From positions 4,689-68,688 of the forward strand of contig CAZMOZ010000023.1 of assembly GCA_964568145.1 (NCBI GenBank): a stretch of DNA of 64,000 nucleotides. The letters run 5' to 3'. Below the pieces are notes generated by a model. It had not been told where the DNA came from, searched no databases, and worked only from the letters and a program-made list of their open reading frames with translations. The DNA is from DSVZ01 sp964568145. Lineage in GTDB: Bacteria > Verrucomicrobiota > Verrucomicrobiia > Limisphaerales > J093. Below are positions 24,266 to 32,704 of the stretch, one piece after another (the stretch's first letter is position 1; each line of letters opens with the position of its first letter). A program made the position numbers and the translations under genes.

Positions 24266-24937
24266 TCAACGCGGAGTGAACAGGTACGCGGGCAGCAGCT
24301 CCCGGAGCGCCACCAGCCGCTCGAGGTTCGACTCGGTCTGCTCGGGCTGCAGGCGCGACGGGAACGCCAGCGCGAGCACCGGGCCTTCGATTTCCAGCGT
24401 CAGGTCGGGATTGGCGAGCAGGTACTCGATCAGGCGCGGGTGGCACACGTCGTAGGCAAACCGCTTGTCCGGCGAGCGCACGCAGTACTTGCGCGAAAAC
24501 TCCGCCGACTCGAAGTCAATGTCGTCGTAGCCTAACGCCTGGGCGATCTTGGAGAAGAGTCCTTCCCGCACTACGGTCACCTCGGGAAAACTCCGCGGCA
24601 GCCGCAGCATGAAGAACGAACAGTAGTGGTGGTGCGTCTGGCGGCGGCCCTTCGAGTCCGAACTGTAAGTCTCGAAGTGGTAGTCGAAGACCTTCACCTC
24701 GTGGCCGCGGTAATCGCCGCTGAGCTGGTTGAAGGCGTACCGGTTGCTGCCCTGGCGCAGCTTGTTGAGGAACTCGAAGTCCTCCGACAACGCGTAGTCA
24801 TTGTCGGGTTCAAACCGCAGGCCGAGACGGGCGGCCAGTTGCGCCAGCGCCTCGCGCCGCTTGCGGGCGGCTCTCGCGGCGGCGATCGCGCCCGCCACCA
24901 CCAGCCCCACGATCAGGATGAGCACCAGAATTTCCAT
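24266..24937 (-). CDS. Membrane-anchored protein, hypothetical (LemA partner)
   Basis: 223 aa with an N-terminal membrane helix (2-22), then a basic stretch and a soluble domain. Motifs such as LAARLGLRFEPDNDY, FNQLSGDYRGHEVKVFDYHF and the Thr/His run THHHYCSFFML resemble DUF3137-like proteins often linked to LemA genes. Function unknown. It starts the two-gene unit and ends 2 bp before lemA, so the products probably act together at the membrane. Confidence 0.75.
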   Translation of the reverse strand: MEILVLILIVGLVVAGAIAAARAARKRREALAQLAARLGLRFEPDNDYALSEDFEFLNKLRQGSNRYAFNQLSGDYRGHEVKVFDYHFETYSSDSKGRRQTHHHYCSFFMLRLPRSFPEVTVVREGLFSKIAQALGYDDIDFESAEFSRKYCVRSPDKRFAYDVCHPRLIEYLLANPDLTLEIEGPVLALAFPSRLQPEQTESNLERLVALRELLPAYLFTPR

Positions 24938-25324
24938 GCGGCGCTTCGTCAGACTGGTCGGGGGCCTTGACGCTGGCGAGTCTATTTCCGGCCGGGATTT
25001 GTAGCCGGGCGCATCGCACCTTGTCGGAAGAGGTGAGATGCGCGGCGGTGGCGGCGGCCATCCCTGGCTGCCGTGAAGGACGGCATCCTGCCGTCCGGAA
25101 GCCAGATTGGCTGCGGCGCCGCTGCATCAGCGCTGCGCTGCATCGGTTATCCACTTTGCCGGGCTGAAGCCCGGCGCTACGACCGGCAGGAAGCCCGGCG
25201 TCGCAAGCGGCTGGAAGCCTGCCGCCGATGCGGCGGCAGACGCAGCCTTCAGGAAACCGAACCGCACGCTTTGTCGCGGCTTGGGTTTGCCTCGCCGGCG
25301 AATTGGGCTTCACTGTGCGTCAAC
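24938..25324. repeat. Intergenic repeat cluster
   Basis: No gene. Hairpins seen: gcgcatcgcacc (25009-25020) against ggtgagatgcgc (25032-25043); ggacggcatcctgccgtcc (25078-25096); and serial ctggaagcccggcg words between 25150 and 25240. The region lies between divergent genes, so both promoters must be inside or next to the repeats. Confidence 0.65.
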
Positions 25325-26467
25325 ATGAACACTCGCTGGATTCTCACGGCCTGGCTCGCCGGTCTCGCCACCGCCTCGGCCGCCTTCGCGCATGAGCGGG
25401 CGCGCTCCCCGGTGCGCATCCCGGACATCCCCGGCTACCGCACACTCAAGTGCGATTTCCATATCCACACCGTCTTTTCCGACGGCAAGGTCTGGCCGGA
25501 CATCCGCGCCGAGGAAGCCTGGCGCGAGGGCTTGGACGCCATCGCCATCACGGATCACATCGAGTACCAGCCGCACAAGGCGGACCTGCCCACCGCCCAC
25601 AACCGCTCGCACGAGATCGCCAAGCCGCACGGTGACGCGCTGCAACTGGTCGTGATCCGCGGCTCCGAGATCACCCGCGCCATGCCACCCGGCCACTTGA
25701 ACGCGATCTTCCTCACCGACGTCCGCGCCCTGGACGTGCCGGAGTGGCGCGACGCCGTGGCCGAGGCGCATCGCCAGGGCGCCTTCATCTTCTGGAACCA
25801 CCCCGGCTGGACCGGCCAGCAACCCGACGGCGTGGCGCGCTGGTACCCCGAGCATTCGGACCTGGTCGCCTCGAACCAACTGCACGGCATCGAGGTGGTG
25901 AACGGCCGCGAGTACTACCCGGCGGCGCACGCCTGGTGCCTGGAGAAAAACCTCACCCTGCTCAGCAACTCGGACATCCACAACCCGCTCAACCTCGATT
26001 ACGTCGTCCACACGGGCGACCACCGGCCGATCACGCTGGTCTTCGCGCGCGACGGCAGCCCGGAGGCCCTCAAGGAGGCGCTCTTCGCCCGGCGCACGGC
26101 GGTCTATTCGGGCGAGTTGCTGGTGGGCAGGGAGGAGTTTCTCCAGCCGATCTTCGAGCGCTCCGTGCGCGTGCTCACGCCCAGGGTCACCGTCCGCGGC
26201 ACGCAGCGCGCGTACGTCCAGATTCACAACGACTCGGACGTGGCGTACGACTTGCGTCTGGTGGGCGAAGAACCCGACCTCAGCTACCCGAAGGAATTGA
26301 AGCTGCCCGCCGGCAAGACCGCTCTCCTCGACCTGCGGGGCAAGGCCGAGGACCGCAAAGGCGAACGGAACTTCAAGCTCACCTGCCGGGTGAAGAACCT
26401 GCTGGTGCGGCCGGACGAACCCTTGACCACCACGCTGAGCTTCACCGTCACCTTCCAGCCCAAGTGA
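25325..26467 (+). CDS. Exported PHP-domain phosphoesterase
   Basis: 380 aa from ATG 25325, giving a signal peptide (MNTRWILTAWLAGLATASAA, cleavage near 22). The PHP metal-binding motif is CDFHIHTVFSDG with H46 and H48, then ITDHIE (D77, H78, E80), a later FWNHPGW and LLSNSDIH. PHP enzymes hydrolyse phosphodiesters or phosphomonoesters with a trinuclear metal site. The last ~110 residues form a beta-rich domain. Longer upstream starts run through the repeat cluster and are not used. Confidence 0.9.
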   Translation: MNTRWILTAWLAGLATASAAFAHERARSPVRIPDIPGYRTLKCDFHIHTVFSDGKVWPDIRAEEAWREGLDAIAITDHIEYQPHKADLPTAHNRSHEIAKPHGDALQLVVIRGSEITRAMPPGHLNAIFLTDVRALDVPEWRDAVAEAHRQGAFIFWNHPGWTGQQPDGVARWYPEHSDLVASNQLHGIEVVNGREYYPAAHAWCLEKNLTLLSNSDIHNPLNLDYVVHTGDHRPITLVFARDGSPEALKEALFARRTAVYSGELLVGREEFLQPIFERSVRVLTPRVTVRGTQRAYVQIHNDSDVAYDLRLVGEEPDLSYPKELKLPAGKTALLDLRGKAEDRKGERNFKLTCRVKNLLVRPDEPLTTTLSFTVTFQPK

Positions 26468-26708
26468 CATGGCGGTGGCGCGGGAATCTTGGTTCTTGGT
26501 TCGTTGTTCGTGGTTCGTTGAGGGCGGATACGAGATGCCGGATGCCGGACTTGGGACTTGGGACTTGGGACTTCGACCTTCGGATTTCGCGGCCGCAGCC
26601 CGCGTCGCCCACACCGCCCCTTCGCCGGCTCAAAACCGCACTGTGCCCGTGGACCGCTCTTTCCGCCCCGCCCTTGACCGCACCACCGCCAGCGCCTAAG
26701 CAAAGCGG
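26468..26708. repeat. Tandem-word repeat tract
   Basis: Intergenic 240 bp with ttggttcgttgttcgtggttc (26491 on), then gccggatgccgg and three copies of acttggg in tandem followed by acttcgaccttcggatttcg and gcggccgcagcc. It is the fullest copy of a family also present at 17595-17700 and 52945-52980. Confidence 0.7.
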
Positions 26709-27410
26709 ATGAAGATCGCGCTGTTCGGCGTCACCGGCATTCCGCTGGGCCGCTGCAACGTCAAAGACCCGCGCCTGGACCAGGCGGACCTGCTGGTCGA
26801 GGCCAAAAAGAAAACTTACGCCCAAGTGGAGGTCGTCAGCGGCGCCGAGACGCTGACCGCGGACGCCATTCTGACCACCCGCTCCGCGCTGGCGGACCTA
26901 TTGACCAAGGACCTCGATTTCGTCGAGGCAAGGCTCGGCCGCGATCCCGGCCCTGCCGAGCGGGCCGTGCTGGAAAAGCTGGCCGACGCGCTCATCAGCG
27001 AGCGCACCGTGCTGCAACAAGGCCTGGCCCACGAGGAGATGCAGGCCATCGCCGCGCACAATTTCCACACCCACAAGCCGGTGATCGTGGCCGACGACGC
27101 CGAGTTGGAGAACCCGGACGCCCTGATGCTCCGCGCCTACCAGGAGAGCGGCTGGATTTGCTTCCTCACCGTGGGCGGCAAGGAAAACCGTGCCTGGCCG
27201 GTCCGCCGCGGCGCCACCGCCTGGGAGGCGGCGGGCACGATCCACACCGACATCCAGAAAGGCTTCATCCGCGCCGAGGTGATCCGCTTCCAGGACCTCG
27301 TGGACTGTGGCGGCGAGACCGAGGCCAAACGCGCGGGCAAACAACGGCTCGAGCTCAAGACCTACGTCATGCAGGACTGCGACGTGGTGAACTTCCGGTT
27401 CAACAAGTAG
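26709..27410 (+). CDS. Stand-alone DUF933 / YchF C-terminal TGS-like domain protein
   Basis: 233 aa. The last ~90 residues match the DUF933 (TGS-like) domain of the YchF/OLA1 ATPase: WICFLTVGGKENRAWPVRRG, TAWEAAGTIHTDIQKGF and IRAEVIRFQDLVDCGGE. The N-terminal ~140 residues include the helical connector seen in YchF, but the P-loop GTPase domain is absent (no GxxxxGKS, no NKxD). It may bind ribosome or nucleotide partners without hydrolysis. It starts a unit with an EamA transporter 9 bp downstream. Confidence 0.82.
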   Translation: MKIALFGVTGIPLGRCNVKDPRLDQADLLVEAKKKTYAQVEVVSGAETLTADAILTTRSALADLLTKDLDFVEARLGRDPGPAERAVLEKLADALISERTVLQQGLAHEEMQAIAAHNFHTHKPVIVADDAELENPDALMLRAYQESGWICFLTVGGKENRAWPVRRGATAWEAAGTIHTDIQKGFIRAEVIRFQDLVDCGGETEAKRAGKQRLELKTYVMQDCDVVNFRFNK

Positions 27411-27419
27411 CCGGAAGCC

Positions 27420-28328
27420 GTGAAATCGTCGCGTCAGGCGCTGCTAGCGCTGCACGGCGCGGTGGCTTTGTTCGGCGGCGCCGGCGTGCTCGGCAAGCTG
27501 ATCGCCAGCCCGGCGCTGGTCATCACGTGCGTGCGCTCGCTGGTGGGCGCGCTGGCGCTGGGCGTGGGTCTGCTGGTCTGGCGCGGAAGCCTGTCACGGG
27601 ATGCGCAACGTCCACCAGTCTGGCGCCGGGGCGGATTGTGGCCTGGGTTGCTGGCGGCGGGCGCGTTGCTCGCCGCGCATTGGTGGGCCTTCTTCGCCGC
27701 CGTTCAGCTTGGCACGGTCGCCTTGGGCCTGCTGACCTTCGCCAGCTATCCGCTGTTCGCCACGCTGCTGGAGCCGTTGGTTTTTCGCGAGCGGCTGCGT
27801 GCTTCCGACTTTGCGGCGTGCGCGGGTGTGGCGGCAGGGCTCGCGCTGGTGGTGCCGGACTGGAACTTCGGCACGCAGGCCGGCCGCGCGGCCTTGTGTG
27901 GCCTGGCCTCAGGGCTGACGTTCGCGTTGCTGTCGCTGCTGAACCGCCGCCTCTTGCGCGAGGCGCCGGCGCTGTCGCTGGTCGCGGCCGAGACCGCCGT
28001 GGCCGGCCTGGTCTTGCTGCCGCTGGCGGCGCCAGGCCTGGCCGCGGTGCCGGGGGGCGACTGGGCGTGGCTGATCCTGCTGGGCGTCGTGTTCACCGGG
28101 CTGGCGCACTGGGCATTCACCGCCGCGTTGTCGCGTGTGACGGTGCGGCTGGCCGGCGTGACCGCGGCGCTGGAGCCGGTCTATGGCGTCGCCCTGGCCT
28201 GGCTGCTGGTGGGCGAAACCCCGGGCGCGCGCACGCTGGCGGGCGGGTGCTTGATCGTGGGCGCGACGCTGCTGGCCACCGTCGCGCGCGACCGTCAGGC
28301 GGAGTCGCGCGTTCAACCCCTGGCCTGA
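27420..28328 (+). CDS. EamA/DMT-family transporter
   Basis: 302 aa from a GTG start, 9 bp after the DUF933 gene. Ten membrane segments in two repeated EamA halves (about 1-145 and 150-295) with the usual LEPLVFRERL and late AALEPVYGVALAWLLVGE motifs. Such proteins export or import small metabolites; substrate unknown. The 3' end overlaps the pdxA 3' end by 16 bp on the opposite strand. A second EamA gene is at 32705. Confidence 0.87.
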   Translation: MKSSRQALLALHGAVALFGGAGVLGKLIASPALVITCVRSLVGALALGVGLLVWRGSLSRDAQRPPVWRRGGLWPGLLAAGALLAAHWWAFFAAVQLGTVALGLLTFASYPLFATLLEPLVFRERLRASDFAACAGVAAGLALVVPDWNFGTQAGRAALCGLASGLTFALLSLLNRRLLREAPALSLVAAETAVAGLVLLPLAAPGLAAVPGGDWAWLILLGVVFTGLAHWAFTAALSRVTVRLAGVTAALEPVYGVALAWLLVGETPGARTLAGGCLIVGATLLATVARDRQAESRVQPLA

Positions 28329-29320
28329 CGCCGCGCGGCCAGTCGGACGGCCAGCCGGATCGCCGCCAACAAGCTGTCCGGGCGCGCCTGGTTCCGGCCG
28401 GCGAGGTCGTAGGCGGGGCCGTGGTCGGGCGAGGTGCGGATGAACGGCAGGCCCAGCGTCCAGTTCACGCCGCGGTCGAAGGCGACCAGCTTCAACGGCG
28501 CGAGGCCCTGGTCGTGGTACATCGCGACCACGGCGTCAAAGTCGCCCCGCCAGGCCTGGTGAAAGAGTGTGTCCCCCGCCAGCGGCCCGTGCGCGTCCAA
28601 CCCGCGGCTGCGCGCCGCCGCCACCGCCGGCGTCACCACCGCGACGTCTTCGCGCCCCAGCAGCCCGCCTTCGCCGGCGTGCGGATTGAGTCCGCAAACG
28701 CCGATCCGCGCCCGCGGCAGGCCGAGGTCGTGACAGGCCTCCGCGGCGCGCTCGATTGTCAGTTCCACCCTGGCCTGGGTGACGGCGTCGGCCAGTTGCC
28801 GGATGGGCACGTGCGTGGTGGCCAGGGCCACGCGCAGCCACCGGCCGTTGTCGGCCTCGCCCAGCAACATCATCACGGTGCGCGCGGCGCCGGCGATTTC
28901 GGACAGGAACTCGGTCTGGCCAACAAACGGCACGCCGGCGCGGATGATCGCCGCCTTGCTCACCGGCGCCGTGACCAGCGCGGCGAGATCGCCGGCCAGG
29001 CAGCGGCGCGCGCCTTCGCGTAACCAGTCCAGCGCGGCCAAGGCTGCCGGCGCCGCTCCGGCCGTCAATGTGGCCGGCAGTGGCCGGGCTCGCGGATCCA
29101 GGAAATAAAATTCTCCGGGCGTTTCCAAGCCGGTGAAGGGTTCCATCGGCAGGCCGACGGTCTGGTTGGCGCGCGCGAGCCAGCCGGCGTCGCCAAGAAT
29201 CACGAATTTCACGCCGGCGACGCGATCCGGCGCGGCCCGCCAGGCGGCCAGGGCCTTGAGCGTGATCTCCGGGCCGATGCCGGTGACGTCCCCGAGGGCG
29301 ATGCCCAGCCAGGTGTGCAT
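28313..29320 (-). CDS. pdxA: 4-hydroxythreonine-4-phosphate dehydrogenase (PdxA family)
   Basis: 335 aa from ATG 29320 (MHTWLGIALGDVTGIGPEIT). Motifs: GDVTGIGPEI near the N-terminus, VTAPVSKAAI, the metal-binding GVCGLNPHAGEGG, MYHDQGLAPLK and a late TLGLPFIRTSPDHGPAYDLAG. PdxA oxidises 4-phosphohydroxy-threonine in pyridoxal phosphate synthesis; PdxA2 paralogues act on phospho-erythronate or -threonate, and sequence alone cannot exclude this. It lies 17 bp after the surA-like gene. Confidence 0.93.
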   Translation of the reverse strand: MHTWLGIALGDVTGIGPEITLKALAAWRAAPDRVAGVKFVILGDAGWLARANQTVGLPMEPFTGLETPGEFYFLDPRARPLPATLTAGAAPAALAALDWLREGARRCLAGDLAALVTAPVSKAAIIRAGVPFVGQTEFLSEIAGAARTVMMLLGEADNGRWLRVALATTHVPIRQLADAVTQARVELTIERAAEACHDLGLPRARIGVCGLNPHAGEGGLLGREDVAVVTPAVAAARSRGLDAHGPLAGDTLFHQAWRGDFDAVVAMYHDQGLAPLKLVAFDRGVNWTLGLPFIRTSPDHGPAYDLAGRNQARPDSLLAAIRLAVRLAARRQARG

Positions 29321-29337
29321 GGCCGGCGGCGCGCGAT

Positions 29338-30312
29338 TTAGGAGCTGAAGTAGCGGACGAAGGACTTGGCCTTCAGGCGCTGAATCCATTCGCGCCGGAG
29401 CCGTGTCTGTTCCTCGGCCTGGAGGGTGCTGACGATTTCGTCGCGCACCTCGGGCAGCGTGCGCACTTGGTTGGCCTTGGCATCCTCGACCAGCAGAATC
29501 CAGAAGGTGTCGCCCACCTCGATCACGTCGCTGGGCTGGCCGGGCTTGAGGCCGAACGCCGCCTCCGCCAGTTCCCGGCGCAGGTCGCCGCGCTCGATCC
29601 AGCCGCGGTCGCCACCCTGCGTCCGGTAGGTGTCCTCCGAGTACACCCGCGCCATTTCGGCGAAGGCCGCGCCGTCGCGCAGCCGGGCCAGAATCTCGCC
29701 GGCCAGCCGGTGGGCGGCGGCCGCGGGGCGCGTCTGCCCGCCGTTGAGCATGATGGCGCGCAGCTTGATCTGGTCCTTGATCCGGAACTTGTCGAGGTTT
29801 TCGGCGTAGTACTTTTCGATCTTGTGCGGAGAAACAACGATCTCGGAAGGGGAACGGACTTCTTTGTGCGTCATGGCCCCGATGATGAACTCCTCGCGGA
29901 TGCTTTTGCGGAAGGCCTCGTAAGTCAGGCCTTGGCTTTGCAGGGTCTTGGTCAGCTTCGCGCGGTCGCCGCCGTAGCGCTCGCGGATGCGCTCCTTGAT
30001 GCGTTCGTCCACGACGGTCTCGGGCAGGTTGAAGCCGGAGCGCTCGAACTCGTGGAGGATGAGCTTGCGCTCAACCAGTAGTTCAAGGGCGTCGCGTCGG
30101 GCCTCCTGGATTTTCTGGCGCAGCACGTCCGGCTGATTGCCGTACGTGCGCATGAGCACCTCCACCGCCGGGGCCACGGATTGCATCACGTCCTTCATCG
30201 TGATGACCTCGTTGTCCACGATCACCATCAGGCCGTTGAGCACCTGTGGCTCCGCGGCGAACGCGGCGCAGATGCCCAGGGCGGCCAACCAGCTCAGAAA
30301 ACGGCTCTTCAT
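29338..30312 (-). CDS. surA: Periplasmic peptidylprolyl isomerase, SurA-like
   Basis: 324 aa with a signal peptide (MKSRFLSWLAALGICAAFA, cleavage near 19). An N-terminal SurA chaperone segment (NGLMVIVDNEVITMKDV, VERKLILHEFE) is followed by one parvulin domain at about 175-275 (IKLRAIMLNG, FAEMARVYSED, GGDRGWIERGDLRREL, GQPSDVIEVGDTFWILLVED). SurA helps outer-membrane proteins fold. E. coli SurA has two parvulin domains; this one has one. The order surA then pdxA is the same as in E. coli. Confidence 0.9.
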   Translation of the reverse strand: MKSRFLSWLAALGICAAFAAEPQVLNGLMVIVDNEVITMKDVMQSVAPAVEVLMRTYGNQPDVLRQKIQEARRDALELLVERKLILHEFERSGFNLPETVVDERIKERIRERYGGDRAKLTKTLQSQGLTYEAFRKSIREEFIIGAMTHKEVRSPSEIVVSPHKIEKYYAENLDKFRIKDQIKLRAIMLNGGQTRPAAAAHRLAGEILARLRDGAAFAEMARVYSEDTYRTQGGDRGWIERGDLRRELAEAAFGLKPGQPSDVIEVGDTFWILLVEDAKANQVRTLPEVRDEIVSTLQAEEQTRLRREWIQRLKAKSFVRYFSS

Positions 30313-30530
30313 TGGTGCGGCATGGTACGGCGGTCTGCGAAAACCGGTCAAGCAACGCGGCCCGGAGACGGTTTTGCGTCGTGGAGTCCGGCGGCCTCGT
30401 GCCGCTTCAGACCGCGGCTGGAAATGCAGCGTCGAGCCTGTGGCTCGACCCGGCGCCCCGCGCCGACGCTACAAGGTGGGTCGCCCCTCGCCGAGGGGCG
30501 ACGGGCTCCGGCGTCTCAGCGAGACGCCGG
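30313..30530. repeat. Intergenic repeat cluster with two hairpins
   Basis: Contains cgtcgagcctgtggctcgac, the tcgcccctcg palindrome (30481-30501) and ccggcgtctc/gagacgccgg (30508-30530). The last hairpin directly precedes the stop codon of the lipid-kinase-like gene and may end its transcript. Confidence 0.7.
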
Positions 30531-31424
30531 CTACCCTCGCGCCAGCACCCGCAACGCCTGTTTTCGCACTGTGAACACCGCCGGCGCCCGGCCGACGTTG
30601 TCGCCATCCACCTCCACCGGGAGCGGCCCGGCGCAGGTCACTTCGAGGCGTTCGGCACGCAACGCCGCGGCCCAGCGCCGCCCCAACGTCCGCCGTGCCA
30701 GCCACACCCAGGCAAAGCACGCCAGCGTCAGCACCGTCACCCGCGCGAACACCCGCGCGTCCAGCAGGCCATCCTGCAAATTCGCGCCGGGGAACATGGT
30801 CACGTTGCCGCCGTAGTAACGGCCGTTGCCCACCAGCACCAGTTCGCCTGCCAACTGCTGCCCGGCGGCGCTGACCGCCACCCGCGGCTGCGGGCCGGCC
30901 ATCGCCCGCAGGCCGGCGAGGATGTAGGCCAGCGGCCCCAGCCATTGCTTCCAGCGCCACTTCACGCGCTCGATGGTCCGGGAGTCCAGGCCCGCGCCGC
31001 CAAGCTGGATGAAATGCCGCCGCACGCGGTCGCGCCCGGCGCTCATCTCCACACAGGGCAGGTCCACGCGGACTTCACCGCCGGTTTGGATGAGTCGCCA
31101 CGCGGCGTCGGGGCGGCGCGGCAGCCCCAGTTCGCGGGCAAACACGTTGATGGTGCCCAGCGGGATGACGCCCAGCCGCGCGGTTTTCAGCGTCGCGGGC
31201 GCGCGCGCCAGGCCGTCCACCACCTCGCTCACCGTGCCGTCACCGCCGGCGGCGATGATCGTGTCAAAGCCTTCCCGGCAGGCGTCGGCGGCCAGTTCGC
31301 TGGCATGGCCGGGGTGTTGCGTGGGCCGCAGGACGCAGCGCGGGGAAAGGTTTTGCAGCGCGGCCAGAAAACGGCGGGCCTTGGCGCCGCGGGCGGCGGG
31401 GTTGAAAATCACGCACGCGCGCAT
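30531..31424 (-). CDS. Diacylglycerol kinase family lipid kinase
   Basis: 297 aa from ATG 31424 (MRACVIFNPAARGAKARRF). Signature motifs are the N-terminal IFNPAARG, AAGGDGTVSEVVDGL (residues 58-72) and LGVIPLGTINVFARELGLP, and the C-terminal lobe includes LVGNGRYYGGN. These enzymes phosphorylate diacylglycerol or related lipids at the inner membrane. It lies 2 bp after the SDR gene, so both are cotranscribed. Confidence 0.9.
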   Translation of the reverse strand: MRACVIFNPAARGAKARRFLAALQNLSPRCVLRPTQHPGHASELAADACREGFDTIIAAGGDGTVSEVVDGLARAPATLKTARLGVIPLGTINVFARELGLPRRPDAAWRLIQTGGEVRVDLPCVEMSAGRDRVRRHFIQLGGAGLDSRTIERVKWRWKQWLGPLAYILAGLRAMAGPQPRVAVSAAGQQLAGELVLVGNGRYYGGNVTMFPGANLQDGLLDARVFARVTVLTLACFAWVWLARRTLGRRWAAALRAERLEVTCAGPLPVEVDGDNVGRAPAVFTVRKQALRVLARG

Positions 31425-31426
31425 GC

Positions 31427-32209
31427 TCACGGCGGCGCGCGCCGGTGAATCTTGCGCATCGAGGCCTGGTCGGTGGGCTTGATGAGCAGTTCGTCCACGC
31501 AGACGTGCGGCGGCCGGCTGGCCACCCAGACGATGGCCTCCGCCACGTCGTCGGCCGTGAGCGGCACCATGCCCTGGTACACGCGGGCCGCGCGGGCGTG
31601 GTCGCCCTTGAAGCGCACCAGCGAGAATTCCGTCTCCGCCAGGCCGGGGTCCACCGTGGCCACGCGCAGGCCGGTGCCGCACAATTCCAGCCGGAGGGCG
31701 CGGGTGATCTGCAGCACGCCCGCCTTGGCCGCGCAATACGCCGCGCCGCCTTCGTAGGCCTCGCGGCCGGCAATGGAACCCACGTTGATGATGATGCCGC
31801 CGGGGTGCGGCTTCATGAGCGGCAGGATGGCGCGGGTCATCCGCAGCGTGCCGAGGACGTTGGTCTGGAACATCGTTTCCCAGTCGGCGTCGCGGCCGTT
31901 TTCCACGGAGTCCAGGCCATGGGCGCCGCCGGCGTTGTTCACCAGCACGTCCACCCGCCCGGCCATGGTGCGCGCCCAGTCCGCGAACGTGAGCACGTCC
32001 GGCGTCTGGGTGACATCGAGCGCATGGTAAAGCGCCTGGGGCGCGCCGGCCTGGCGGGCCTGGGCGGCGACGGTGGCCAGCTTCTCCAGACGCCGGGCGC
32101 CGAGCAGCAGCCGGGCGCCGGCGGCGGCAAAGGCGCGCGCGGCGGCGGCCCCGAAGCCGGCGGAGGCCCCGGTGATGAGCACCCATTGGTTGGCGAGTCG
32201 CGAAGTCAT
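31427..32209 (-). CDS. SDR-family NAD(P)-dependent oxidoreductase (YdfG-like)
   Basis: 260 aa Rossmann-fold short-chain dehydrogenase. Cofactor loop TGASAGFG (13-20), NNAGG (90-94), catalytic S144, Y157 and K161 in GSIAGREAYEGGAAYCAAKA. The C-terminal PGLAETEFSLVRFKGD is typical of the YdfG 3-hydroxy-acid/serine dehydrogenase subgroup. Substrate uncertain. The start lies 16 bp downstream of tRNA-Val on the same strand, so it may share that transcript. Confidence 0.92.
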   Translation of the reverse strand: MTSRLANQWVLITGASAGFGAAAARAFAAAGARLLLGARRLEKLATVAAQARQAGAPQALYHALDVTQTPDVLTFADWARTMAGRVDVLVNNAGGAHGLDSVENGRDADWETMFQTNVLGTLRMTRAILPLMKPHPGGIIINVGSIAGREAYEGGAAYCAAKAGVLQITRALRLELCGTGLRVATVDPGLAETEFSLVRFKGDHARAARVYQGMVPLTADDVAEAIVWVASRPPHVCVDELLIKPTDQASMRKIHRRAPP

Positions 32210-32225
32210 AACACCTCGAAGAAGA

Positions 32226-32300
32226 TGGTGCGCGATAGAGGACTCGAACCTCTGACCCCTTCCGTGTCAAGGAAGTGCTCTACCACTGAGCTAACCGCGC
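32226..32300 (-). tRNA. tRNA-Val (anticodon GAC)
   Basis: 75-nt cloverleaf on the minus strand: acceptor GCGCGGT/ATCGCGC with one G-T pair, D arm AGCTCAGTGGTAGAGC, anticodon stem CTTCC/GGAAG with loop TTGACAC giving GAC, T arm AGAGG-TTCGAGT-CCTCT, discriminator A and an encoded CCA. Reads GTC valine codons. Confidence 0.95.
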
Positions 32301-32704
32301 ATCCCAAACCGGTCCGGCCCGCTGTCCGAAGCGCCCCCACCGCCGTTTCCACCGCGTCCCGCTGACGCTGGTCTGGCCGCCGACCAGGCGTCCTAGAACC
32401 AACGCGCGGTCCCGCGGGCCATTGCCCTCACGCCCACGCAGCTTAGGCGCCGGCTCCCCTCGCGGCAACACCTTTTGCCCCGCCAAACGCCGCCAGGGCG
32501 CATCCCGGTTTCGTGCAGACGGGGTCGCCTGACGGGGTGTTTGGTAGCAGGCCCCTGGCTCCGGGACCGGATCCGTCGCCCCTCGGCGAGGGGCGACCCG
32601 GCGGGAAGCCACACTCCCCTTTTTGCTCCGGCGCACTGCGCCGGAAACCCGAGCGGTGTCCGGCCGTTTCCACGGATGCAAAAAAGCGAGACGCGCCCAT
32701 GCTT
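32301..32704. repeat. Intergenic region with palindromic repeats
   Basis: No gene supported in 400 bp. It has the tcgcccctcg palindrome at 32576-32596, flanked by ccgggaccggatcc and cggcgggaagcc words, and a gcactgcgccggaaac stretch. The tRNA-Val promoter should lie in the first 60 bp; no clear box was found. Confidence 0.6.

Noticed and set aside
30531..32270. Single minus-strand frame joining the SDR region and the lipid kinase as a fusion
   Set aside because: The upstream part is out of frame with the true SDR coding sequence and has Arg/Ala-rich noise; the kinase starts at its own ATG at 31424.
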